NCBI GenBank assembly: GCA_944383695.1
Contig: CALWQP010000006.1
Coordinates: forward strand, 42,234 to 106,233
Reading direction: 5' to 3'
DNA: 64,000 nucleotides
Source of the DNA: an uncultured Mediterraneibacter sp.
Lineage (GTDB): Bacteria; Bacillota; Clostridia; Lachnospirales; Lachnospiraceae
Below, one piece after another: positions 16,475-23,793 of the stretch. Under the pieces are notes generated by a model. It was not told the origin of the DNA and did not search any database. It saw only the letters and a list, made by a program, of their open reading frames with translations. Both the position numbers and the translations under genes were made by a program. Numbering within the stretch: the first letter of the stretch is position 1; every line of letters begins with the position of its first letter.

Positions 16475-17092
16475 TCATCCTTTTGTCATTTTTCTGTATA
16501 GCCTGTGGGCTGCGATATATTCTGCCACAGCGTCCGGCACCATATAACGTACACTCAGGCCTCTGGACGCCCGTTCGCGGATCGTAGTTGAAGAAATCTC
16601 TACAAGCGGCGCTTGAAGGAGTTCGATCCGCGCATCGTATTTCTCTTTCAGATAATCGATCTGGAGCTGCATGCTCTCTGCATCTTTGTCATCCCTCATT
16701 GCGGCAAGTATCGTACAGGTCGGAAAAATTTCACGGAAATATTTCCACTCTTCTATCGCAAAAAGGGAATCTGCCCCGAGAATAAAATAAAACTGATCGT
16801 CAGGATATACTCTGTTAAATTCCCGCATTGTCCTGTATGTGTATGAATGCTTTCCTGTCTCTGCCTCACACAGATCGACGCGGAAATAGGGAACGTCGCT
16901 CACCGCAAGCTTTACCATTTCTACTCGGTGATGCAAAGCTTCTTCTGTATGTTCTGCTTCCTTGTGAGGAGGATTCCCATTTGGTATAAACCAGATCTCA
17001 TCCAATCCGAAATCCTCATAGGCAAATTCACCAAGAAGCAGATGCCCGATATGGACAGGATCAAAGGTTCCCCCCATGATTCCGATTTTCAT
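16475..17092 (-). CDS. nadD: Nicotinate-nucleotide adenylyltransferase
   Basis: NadD transfers AMP from ATP to nicotinate mononucleotide in NAD biosynthesis. The 205-residue protein starts with the nucleotidyltransferase motif GGTFDPVHIGHLLL and has the C-terminal ISSTTIRER motif. The central WFIPNGNPPHK segment contacts the nicotinate nucleotide in known structures. Length is normal. It follows yhbY by 16 bp in a minus-strand run and precedes yqeK. Confidence 0.94.
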   Translation of the reverse strand: MKIGIMGGTFDPVHIGHLLLGEFAYEDFGLDEIWFIPNGNPPHKEAEHTEEALHHRVEMVKLAVSDVPYFRVDLCEAETGKHSYTYRTMREFNRVYPDDQFYFILGADSLFAIEEWKYFREIFPTCTILAAMRDDKDAESMQLQIDYLKEKYDARIELLQAPLVEISSTTIRERASRGLSVRYMVPDAVAEYIAAHRLYRKMTKG

Positions 17093-17108
17093 ATGCTCTC
17101 ACCTGTCA

Positions 17109-17402
17109 TTATAAAGGTAGATTGATCTTCTTTTTCTCATCCTTTCCCTCGCGGTAAAGAACGATCTTTTTGCCGATGACCTGCACCACCTGAGAACGAG
17201 TCCGCTCTGCGATGATTTCAGCCAGTTCCCTCGGATCATCTGCACAGTTCTTTAAAACACTGATCTTGATCAGTTCTCTCGCCTCCAGCGCCTCCGAGAT
17301 CGCTGCTGTAAGTCCGGGGGTCATGCTTGATTTTCCCACCTGAAAAATCGGCTCCATGGTCATGGCAAGACTTTTTAAATATGCTCTTTGTTTTGTTGTC
17401 AT
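17109..17402 (-). CDS. yhbY: YhbY-type RNA-binding protein (CRM domain)
   Basis: This 97-residue protein is essentially a single CRM domain, associated with large-subunit ribosome assembly. It shows MTTKQRAYLKSLA near the start, the loop around FQVGKSSMTPG (a GxxG-like nucleic-acid-binding turn) and VQVIGKKIVLYR at the C-terminus. It lies between obg and nadD, where it is normally found in Firmicutes, with 64 bp to obg. Confidence 0.9.
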   Translation of the reverse strand: MTTKQRAYLKSLAMTMEPIFQVGKSSMTPGLTAAISEALEARELIKISVLKNCADDPRELAEIIAERTRSQVVQVIGKKIVLYREGKDEKKKINLPL

Positions 17403-17466
17403 TTTCCTGCTCCTTCATGTCTGGATCATAAGCCTGCGAATATGATTCCTTAAATTAAGCATCAGC

Positions 17467-18750
17467 TTATTTATAATAATCAAACTGCAGCCCATACATC
17501 TTCACTGTGTCACCTTCCTGGATTCCCTTTGCCTCAAGCTCGTCCAGGATTCCGGTTTCTTTTAAGAATTTCTGGAAAAATGCAAAGCCCTTCTCAGAAT
17601 CCAGGTTTGTGTATCCCAGCATTTTCTCAATCTTCGGACCTTCCACTATATACATACCGTCTTCTGCTTCAACGGTGTATGGCAGCTCTTCGTAAATCAG
17701 TTCGTCCTCCGGGAAATATTCCTGTTCAAAAATGACCGGAGGGGTATCGATCTTGTCGAGCTGTGAGCTTACATAGTAAAGAAGCTCAGATACTCCCTGC
17801 CCTGTTGCTCCTGAGATTGGGAAAACTTTCATCCCTTTTGGCTCAAATTCTTTTTTCAGGCGGTCCACCGGATTTTCCTCAGGGGCATAGATAAGGTCCG
17901 TCTTATTTGCTGCAATGACCTGCGGACGCTCTGCGATCTCCGGATTATATGCTTTCAGTTCTTCGTTGATCTTATAAATATCTTCCACCGGGTCTCTTCC
18001 TTCTGATCCGGCAGCGTCCACCACATGGATCATAAGTTTTGTGCGCTCGATATGGCGCAGGAATTCATGCCCCAGCCCAACACCCTCGGAAGCGCCTTCA
18101 ATCAGACCGGGGATATCTGCCATTACAAAACCTTTTGCGCCGTCCAGATCCACAACGCCCAGATTCGGGCTGAGTGTAGTGAAATGATAATTCGCGATCT
18201 TCGGTTCTGCATTCGTCACACGGGACAACAGTGTGGACTTGCCCACATTCGGGAAACCGATGAGTCCCACATCAGCGATCACTTTCAGTTCCAGACTGAC
18301 CTCCAGCTCTTTTGCAGGCTGTCCTGGCTGGGCATATTTGGGCACCTGCATGGTCGCCGTGGCAAAATGCTGGTTTCCGAGACCTCCTTTGCCTCCTTTT
18401 AACACGACCTGCCGGCGGTTCTCACCGGACATATCGGCGATGACTTTCCCTGTGACCGCCTCTTTGATAACAGTTCCCTCCGGAACAGGAAGGATCAGAT
18501 CTTTGCCGTCTTTTCCGTGGCATCGTCTTTTTCCTCCGGGTTCACCGTCTCCGGCAGCATATTTCCTCTTGTGCCGGTAGTCGGAAAGTGTGTTCAGGCC
18601 TTCATCCACTTCAAAGATCAGGTCCCCGCCCCGGCCGCCGTCTCCGCCGTCCGGACCGCCGTTCGGGACATACAGTTCCCTTCGGAAACTGCAGTGTCCG
18701 TCTCCGCCCTTGCCGGAACGGATATAAATTTTCGCTCTGTCTGCAAACAT
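17467..18750 (-). CDS. obg: Obg/CgtA GTPase
   Basis: Obg is an essential GTPase acting in late assembly of the 50S subunit and in stress signalling. The 427-residue protein has the Gly-rich N-terminal Obg fold (about 1-158, with GGDGGRGGDL), a GTP-binding domain with GFPNVGKSTL (G1), DIPGLIEG (G3) and NKTD (G4), and the C-terminal OCT domain (about 345-427). GAGGAGATATT precedes the ATG. Three 20-bp tandem repeats and a terminator lie upstream, separating it from rpmA. Confidence 0.96.
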   Translation of the reverse strand: MFADRAKIYIRSGKGGDGHCSFRRELYVPNGGPDGGDGGRGGDLIFEVDEGLNTLSDYRHKRKYAAGDGEPGGKRRCHGKDGKDLILPVPEGTVIKEAVTGKVIADMSGENRRQVVLKGGKGGLGNQHFATATMQVPKYAQPGQPAKELEVSLELKVIADVGLIGFPNVGKSTLLSRVTNAEPKIANYHFTTLSPNLGVVDLDGAKGFVMADIPGLIEGASEGVGLGHEFLRHIERTKLMIHVVDAAGSEGRDPVEDIYKINEELKAYNPEIAERPQVIAANKTDLIYAPEENPVDRLKKEFEPKGMKVFPISGATGQGVSELLYYVSSQLDKIDTPPVIFEQEYFPEDELIYEELPYTVEAEDGMYIVEGPKIEKMLGYTNLDSEKGFAFFQKFLKETGILDELEAKGIQEGDTVKMYGLQFDYYK

Positions 18751-18768
18751 AATATCTCCTCTTTCAAT

Positions 18769-18820
18769 CAGTTTACAAATGTTTCTGCCAGTTTACAAAT
18801 GTTCCAGTCAGTTTACAAAA
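18769..18820 (-). repeat. Three 20-bp tandem repeats in the obg leader
   Basis: On the plus strand, copies beginning CAGTTTACAAATG start at 18769 and 18789, and a third, truncated copy (CAGTTTACAAAAG) starts at 18809. The period is exactly 20 bp. The array runs from the rpmA terminator almost to the obg ribosome-binding site, so in the transcript it would form a repeated obg leader. Confidence 0.8.
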
Positions 18821-18842
18821 GCCCCAGACATTAGTCTGGGGC
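18817..18842 (-). terminator. Intrinsic terminator of the rplU-prp-rpmA operon
   Basis: GCCCCAGAC (18821-18829) and GTCTGGGGC (18834-18842) form a perfect 9-bp stem with a 4-base loop. On the minus strand it is followed by TTTTG, a short U-tract, so read-through into obg is possible. Confidence 0.75.
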
Positions 18843-18884
18843 CTGATCCTGCCTGTTATGCGACTGAAAATATTTTCCAGTCTG

Positions 18885-19169
18885 TTATTCAGCTACCGGA
18901 TAGATAGAAACCTGTTTCTTGTCTCTGCCTTTTCTTTCATATCTCACTACACCGTCTACAAGTGCGAACAGAGTGTCATCACCGCCGCGTCCTACGTTCA
19001 CGCCGGGATGGATCTTTGTTCCGCGCTGTCTGTAAAGGATGTTTCCTGCTTTTACAAACTGTCCGTCCGCTCTTTTCGCGCCCAGTCTCTTGGACTCGGA
19101 ATCGCGGCCGTTCTTTGTAGAACCAACTCCCTTTTTATGAGCAAAAAACTGAAGATTCATTTTCATCAT
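18885..19169 (-). CDS. rpmA: 50S ribosomal protein L27 with cleavable N-terminal leader
   Basis: L27 reaches the peptidyl-transferase centre through its N-terminus. Here, as in Firmicutes generally, the protein carries a short leader (MMKMNLQFF) ahead of [15 protein letters not shown]. That leader must be removed by the protease Prp, encoded just upstream, cutting after the LQFF sequence. The ATG at 19169 is preferred over the GTG at 19178 because the GTG abuts the AAGGAGG site. The 94-residue length is normal. It is the last gene of rplU-prp-rpmA and is followed by a terminator. Confidence 0.96.
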   Translation of the reverse strand: MMKMNLQFFAHKKGVGSTKNGRDSESKRLGAKRADGQFVKAGNILYRQRGTKIHPGVNVGRGGDDTLFALVDGVVRYERKGRDKKQVSIYPVAE

Positions 19170-19174
19170 GGTAC

Positions 19175-19507
19175 TCACACCTCCTTGAAAATAATGTCAA
19201 TGTATGGTTCGTATTCATTGTTGTCTTCTATCTCCTCCAGACCGAAGATCATGGAATCGAGAAGAAGCGCGGCATCATGCGATGGAATCTTTGAGAAACG
19301 GAATGCAATGCTCCCGCTCTCTTCATCAGACACGCAGCTCGTCTCATCATCTGTGAAATGTTCGATTGAGTTCACAGCATTTATGACAAGAGCTGAGACT
19401 GCCGCACATACGACATCCTTTCCGGGATCGTCATATTCCGCATGGCCTGACATGTCAAATCCCGTATATTCATGCCGCCTGTTCTTGTAAATGGTTACCT
19501 TGATCAT
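19175..19507 (-). CDS. prp: Ribosomal-processing cysteine protease Prp
   Basis: Prp removes the N-terminal leader of L27. The 110-residue protein has the catalytic pair His22 ([10 protein letters not shown]) and Cys34 (VCAAVSAL), at the same residue numbers as in the staphylococcal enzyme. It lies between rplU and rpmA, only 5 bp before the chosen rpmA start, and its substrate motif LQFF is present in the rpmA product. Function and context agree. Confidence 0.95.
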   Translation of the reverse strand: MIKVTIYKNRRHEYTGFDMSGHAEYDDPGKDVVCAAVSALVINAVNSIEHFTDDETSCVSDEESGSIAFRFSKIPSHDAALLLDSMIFGLEEIEDNNEYEPYIDIIFKEV

Positions 19508-19518
19508 ACGGACAAATC

Positions 19519-19827
19519 TTAAGCGTTGATCTTGTCGATCTTAACAGCCGTATACTGCTGTCTGTGTCCGTTTTTCTTATGGTATCCAGTTTTTCTCTTA
19601 TACTTGTAAACAACAACTTTTTTTGCCTTTCCATCACCAATCACGGAAGCTGTAACTGTTGCTCCGTCAACAGTTGGAGTTCCGACCACCAGCTTGTCAT
19701 TGTTTACTGCGAGCACCTGGTCAAATGTATAAGTCTCTCCAGCTTCAACACCAAGTTTTTCTACTCTAATGATATCGCCTTCAGCTACTTTGTACTGTTT
19801 ACCACCTGTTGCAATAATCGCGTACAT
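19519..19827 (-). CDS. rplU: 50S ribosomal protein L21
   Basis: The 102-residue protein is L21 of the large subunit, recognisable by [14 protein letters not shown] at the start and the basic [19 protein letters not shown] segment near the end. The ATG at 19827 follows TAGGAGGTGCCAT, an ideal ribosome-binding site; upstream in-frame codons belong to the leader RNA. First gene of rplU-prp-rpmA. Confidence 0.97.
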   Translation of the reverse strand: MYAIIATGGKQYKVAEGDIIRVEKLGVEAGETYTFDQVLAVNNDKLVVGTPTVDGATVTASVIGDGKAKKVVVYKYKRKTGYHKKNGHRQQYTAVKIDKINA

Positions 19828-19905
19828 ATGGCACCTCCTATTATCATTACTCGCCAATTACGGTGTCTGCATGAGCAGAACTTAAACCTCATTGTGCGGC
19901 ATACT
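19828..19905 (-). ncRNA. Probable L21 leader (cis-regulatory 5' UTR of rplU)
   Basis: The roughly 75-nt leader between the promoter and rplU contains GCACAATGAGGTTTAAGT, then the hairpin TCTGC-TCAT-GCAGA, then GTAATTGGCGAG. The layout resembles the L21 autoregulatory leader of Firmicutes, in which the ribosomal protein controls its own operon. I recognise the pattern from memory; a covariance-model search would settle it. Confidence 0.6.
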
Positions 19906-19910
19906 GCTGT

Positions 19911-19940
19911 AGTATAACACAGAAATTTCTGTAGAGTCAA
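19911..19940 (-). promoter_or_regulatory. Sigma-A promoter of rplU-prp-rpmA
   Basis: On the minus strand TTGACT (19940-19935), an 18-bp spacer and TATACT (19916-19911). The -35 overlaps the last codons of the upstream CBS-domain gene. Confidence 0.75.
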
Positions 19941-20356
19941 TAGGAATCCGGCAAATTTTTCAGCTTTTCGTAACAATATTCGATGATACTTTTTCTCGTG
20001 ATGATGCCGATAAATTTCTTCTGGTCATCCACCACAGGGACGAAATTCTGGTTCATTGCCTTCTGGAGCAGATCTTCCATGTCCGAGTCGGCAGATACAG
20101 CCACATAGTCAGCCTTTCTCGGGAAATCCTGTATAAAGATATTTTCTGCCTCTTTAAGGTTCAAATTTGTATATCGTTTGATCCCCCACAGAAGGTCGCC
20201 CTCCGTGATCGTGCCTACATATTCTCCCGCTTTGTTCAGCATGGGGATAGACGCATATTTATGATATTCCATCGTCTCAAGCACCTGACGGAGTGTTCCG
20301 TGATCATATACATACGATGTTTCACTTTTGGGCTTTAAAAAGAACAGGATGTTCAT
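19937..20356 (-). CDS. CBS-domain pair protein
   Basis: The 139-residue protein is made almost entirely of two CBS domains (about 8-62 and 78-135), with ASIPMLNKAGEYVGTITEGDLL and NFVPVVDDQKKFIGIITRKSI. Such modules bind adenine nucleotides and act as sensors, often of energy state. No effector domain is attached, so its partner is unknown. It follows the aspartate kinase gene by 23 bp and may be co-transcribed with it. Confidence 0.85.
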   Translation of the reverse strand: MNILFFLKPKSETSYVYDHGTLRQVLETMEYHKYASIPMLNKAGEYVGTITEGDLLWGIKRYTNLNLKEAENIFIQDFPRKADYVAVSADSDMEDLLQKAMNQNFVPVVDDQKKFIGIITRKSIIEYCYEKLKNLPDSY

Positions 20357-20379
20357 CTTTATCTCTTGTCCGCCTTTCT

Positions 20380-21699
20380 CTAAATCTGTGTAAGAACGAA
20401 AATCTCATACAGTGCACGGATGGCATTTTTGAAATCCTCGTGTTTCACACCGACAATGATGTTGAGCTCGCTGGAACCCTGGTCGATCATCTTGACATTG
20501 ATGTGCGCATGGGCCAGAGCGGAAAAGATGCGTCCCGCTGTACCGCGCGTGGATTTCATTCCCCGGCCCACGATCGCGATCAGGGCAAGGTCAGATTCAA
20601 GCTCAATGTGATCGGGCTGAACTGCACGCTGGATATCAGAGAGGATCTTCTGCTCTTTTTCTTCAAATGAATTTTTATTTACAAAGATCGTCATTGTGTC
20701 GATCCCTGACGGCATGTGTTCGATGGAAATCCCATTGTCTTCAAACACCTGGAGTACTTTGCGGCAGAATCCGATCTCAGAGTTCATCATTGCTTTCTCG
20801 ATAGTGATGGAAGCGAATCCGTCTGTCCCGGCAATGCCTGTGATAGTATATTTCGGCTGACGGCATGTGCTCTCTACGATGAGTGTGCCTTTGTCTTCCG
20901 GTGCGTTCGTATTGCGGATATTGATCGGAATGCCCGCCTTCCTTACAGGGAAGATCGCATCCTCATGAAGAACGCTTGCTCCCATATAAGAAAGCTCTCT
21001 CAGCTCTTTATAGGTGATCGTCTCAATAGACTTCGGATTTTTTACGATCCGCGGGTCTGCGATAAGGAACCCGGATACGTCTGTCCAGTTCTCATACAGG
21101 TCAGCGTGAGCTGCAAGAGCGACGAGGGAACCCGTGATGTCAGAGCCGCCGCGTGAAAATGTCACCACCGTCCCATCAGCTTTCGCGCCATAGAACCCGG
21201 GCACCACAGCGGTCTGCATGCCTTTGAGCCTCTCGGAGAGCAGGTCGTTGGTCACTTCATCATTAAAACTGCCGTCATCGTTAAACCGTACGACTTCAGC
21301 CGCATCGACAAATTCAAACCCAAGGTAAGAGGACATGATCTTTCCGTTCAGGAACTCCCCCCTAGAAGCCGCATAATCAGCTCCGGCTTTGTTCTGGAAA
21401 TTCTTCCTGATAATCTCGAAATCTTCATCCAGAGAGCAGCTCAGATTCAGACCGTCAATGATTTCCTGGTATCTTGCCTTGATATTTTCAAGCTGTTCTG
21501 AAAAGTCGCCGCCGTTCACTGATGTGTCATAGCAGGCGTACAGCATATCTGTCACCTTTGTATCGCTGGAAAAACGCTTGCCGGGAGCAGACGGCACAAC
21601 GTAACGCCGGTTCTCATCTTCAAGGATGATCGCCCCTACCTTCTTAAACTGATCAGCGCTTGCCAGGGAACTCCCGCCAAACTTAACTACTTTTTTCAT
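20380..21699 (-). CDS. lysC: Aspartate kinase
   Basis: Aspartate kinase catalyses the first step of the lysine/threonine/methionine/diaminopimelate pathway. The 439-residue protein opens with the kinase motif VVKFGGSSLA, has the FSRGGSDITGSL substrate region, and ends with tandem ACT domains (about 300-439) that normally bind the feedback amino acid. The 120-bp gap upstream to rng is too short for, and lacks, a recognisable lysine riboswitch. GGAGGAAG precedes the ATG. The gene symbol is generic, as the isozyme class cannot be fixed from sequence. Confidence 0.92.
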   Translation of the reverse strand: MKKVVKFGGSSLASADQFKKVGAIILEDENRRYVVPSAPGKRFSSDTKVTDMLYACYDTSVNGGDFSEQLENIKARYQEIIDGLNLSCSLDEDFEIIRKNFQNKAGADYAASRGEFLNGKIMSSYLGFEFVDAAEVVRFNDDGSFNDEVTNDLLSERLKGMQTAVVPGFYGAKADGTVVTFSRGGSDITGSLVALAAHADLYENWTDVSGFLIADPRIVKNPKSIETITYKELRELSYMGASVLHEDAIFPVRKAGIPINIRNTNAPEDKGTLIVESTCRQPKYTITGIAGTDGFASITIEKAMMNSEIGFCRKVLQVFEDNGISIEHMPSGIDTMTIFVNKNSFEEKEQKILSDIQRAVQPDHIELESDLALIAIVGRGMKSTRGTAGRIFSALAHAHINVKMIDQGSSELNIIVGVKHEDFKNAIRALYEIFVLTQI

Positions 21700-21820
21700 T
21701 CTTTTTCTTCCTCCAAATGCCGAACTTTTATCATTATGTATCCCGATAACATCCCCTTTAAAATAATGCTCCGTATACGAAAGGGAATCTGCGCCTCAGG
21801 AGCGCACTCTCGGTACAATA

Positions 21821-23053
21821 TTATAACGCTTCCGTGCCCGCTTGTAAATGACAATTTTCCTCTTCATAAAGCGGTCTGCGCACTTTTTTCCGGGTAATCT
21901 CCACCAGTCCAAGGGGCGTGATATCCACAAGGGAGGTCTGGATCGGATCATTAGCAAGAAGGGAACGGAACTCCCGGAGGAGCTGCCGGGTGTTTTCTTC
22001 TGAATCCATGTTGATAAAGTCAACGATAATGATGCCGGAAAGATTTCTCAGGCGGATCTGCCTCGCTGCTTCTCTTGCCGCCTCAAGATTGACCTTCATG
22101 GCGCCTTCCTCGCTCCCGGATCTGCTTCCAGCCCTGACAGCTGTCTTGCCGGAGTTCACGTCAATGACAGTCAGCGCTTCTGTTGGCTGGATGATAAGGT
22201 AGCCTCCAGTCTTAAGCCATGCTCTCTCCTTCAGGGCTTTTTCAAGGACTGTCTGTGTACTGTACAGTTTATCCAGGGGAAAGGAAGGGTCATCATAGAG
22301 TTTCAGAATAGAGAGCTTATCCGGAAGTTCTGTCCGGAAATAAGATTGTATTCTTGTATACAATTCTTTTTCTCCTATGATGATTTCTTTCATCCCATCC
22401 ATATATACATTTTTCAGATCCAGGATATAGGACGGAGGAGCTGATTTCAGACAGGAAAAACACTTTCTTGAAGACGCGTTCCGGAAAAGCCCGTTATATT
22501 CTTCCCTGAGGGCGCTGATTTCACTGAGTACATCCTGAAACGGAACATCTCTGGCATTCGTCCTGACAATGATCCCGAACCTGTTATTTTGAAGACCGCT
22601 CAGTTTTTCCTTATACTCTTCCCTCAGGCTTTTTGGGATTTTAGAGGATACTCCGATCCTGGTATTTCCATGGGTCAGCACAGCATATCGCCCGGTAAAG
22701 CTGATGTTCCCTGTCACAGTAGGCGCTTTTGTTTTGACAGCTTCCCGGCTGATCTGTACGATGAGCTCGTCGCCGATGCAGAGCGCTTTTCTGCCGGACT
22801 TATGGGTGAAGAAAGAGTTTTCCGCATCCTTCATGTCATAATAACAGTTTACGCCCTTTTCAATCTCAATAAACGCCGCCCCGATATTGGGGACGATATT
22901 TTTCACCTTGCCCACATAGACATCCCCGAGCCTGTGGCAGCCTGCACCTGTCTCTTCTGCCGCAGAGCTGTGGATTTCAACGATGTCCCCATCTTCAAGA
23001 AAATACGTCCGTATTCGGTTGTCTCTTTTTTCGATCAGGATCTTTCGTTCCAA
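21821..23053 (-). CDS. rng: Ribonuclease G/E family protein, short form
   Basis: This endoribonuclease family acts in rRNA maturation and mRNA decay. The 410-residue protein has an N-terminal S1-like domain (about 35-120) and the RNase E/G catalytic core, including the VIDVNSGK metal-site region and the IIIVDFINMDSEE motif. It ends shortly after EITRKKVRRPL, so the C-terminal CPxC zinc-link and the rest of the canonical Rng tail are missing. The two upstream genes encode radical-SAM-linked proteins, a pairing often seen in clostridia. Confidence 0.86.
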   Translation of the reverse strand: MERKILIEKRDNRIRTYFLEDGDIVEIHSSAAEETGAGCHRLGDVYVGKVKNIVPNIGAAFIEIEKGVNCYYDMKDAENSFFTHKSGRKALCIGDELIVQISREAVKTKAPTVTGNISFTGRYAVLTHGNTRIGVSSKIPKSLREEYKEKLSGLQNNRFGIIVRTNARDVPFQDVLSEISALREEYNGLFRNASSRKCFSCLKSAPPSYILDLKNVYMDGMKEIIIGEKELYTRIQSYFRTELPDKLSILKLYDDPSFPLDKLYSTQTVLEKALKERAWLKTGGYLIIQPTEALTVIDVNSGKTAVRAGSRSGSEEGAMKVNLEAAREAARQIRLRNLSGIIIVDFINMDSEENTRQLLREFRSLLANDPIQTSLVDITPLGLVEITRKKVRRPLYEEENCHLQAGTEAL

Positions 23054-23085
23054 TTTTATCTCCTTTTATTCTATGCTCAAACACA

Positions 23086-23793
23086 TTACATGGCCACATC
23101 CTGGCCCAGTGATTCCAGCGTTACAAGGCATTTCCTGCCGTCTTTCCCGACATCCGCATACATTTCAAGTCTGTGATACGAAAATGACACGGATTCTTCC
23201 GGGATGCCGCACAGGGAGCAAAAGGTCTCCATCACAAGGTCAGGCTTTAAATTATCTGTACTTCCCGCCGCAAGTTGAAGCCAGATGTTCTCTCCCTGTA
23301 TTTCCCATCCGTAGACCAATGGGCGGATGTCCACTTCTCTCTCACTGCGCTTTGTCTGTTTGATGACCCGGATTTCCTTCCGGACCATAAAATCCGCAAA
23401 GGCATTCTTCCAATGATCAGGAAGAGAGCCGCTTTTTACTGAGATAAGATAATCCGCCGCGGCGAGGATGGTCATTCCTGTCATTTTCTTCTCATCCGGG
23501 ATCTGACAGATGCTTATGACTTCGATCCCCTCTACACATTCCGCATTCATGCGTTCTACCGCCTCCCGGCTGTCCACAGGTGCGGTCAGTTCGATATCCA
23601 GATATTCCCCATCGCTTGTCAGGCCAATTCCAAGCGGGCTGGCAAAGGACATGATCATATGGGGGCTGTAACCTCCTGTAAATGCAATGGGAATGTCCGC
23701 GCGCCGCATAAGCTTCTGGAAGAAACGCATCACATCCAGATGTCCGATAAAGCGCAAAGCTCCATATTTTCTGAATTTAATTCTTGCCTTCAT
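23086..23793 (-). CDS. Radical-SAM-associated protein of the DUF2344 (TIGR03936) family
   Basis: The 235-residue protein matches the DUF2344 family, which nearly always lies next to a B12-binding-domain radical SAM gene. The start motif KARIKFRKYGALRFIGHLDVMRFF and the later PHMIMSFASPLGIGLTSDGEYLDIEL segment are characteristic. The ATG at 23793 follows GGAGGTGTCTGTT; the GTG 9 bp upstream abuts the ribosome-binding site. It overlaps the radical SAM gene by 17 bp, so the two are coupled. The reaction is unknown; an RNA-modification role has been suggested for the pair by context only. Confidence 0.87.
   Translation of the reverse strand: MKARIKFRKYGALRFIGHLDVMRFFQKLMRRADIPIAFTGGYSPHMIMSFASPLGIGLTSDGEYLDIELTAPVDSREAVERMNAECVEGIEVISICQIPDEKKMTGMTILAAADYLISVKSGSLPDHWKNAFADFMVRKEIRVIKQTKRSEREVDIRPLVYGWEIQGENIWLQLAAGSTDNLKPDLVMETFCSLCGIPEESVSFSYHRLEMYADVGKDGRKCLVTLESLGQDVAM

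Noticed and set aside
18769..18820. Possible CRISPR-like array
   Set aside because: Only three copies with no spacers between them; the 20-bp units are directly adjacent, and no cas genes lie nearby.
21700..21820. Lysine riboswitch upstream of the aspartate kinase gene
   Set aside because: The gap of about 120 bp is shorter than the known element, and I see no matching pairing pattern.
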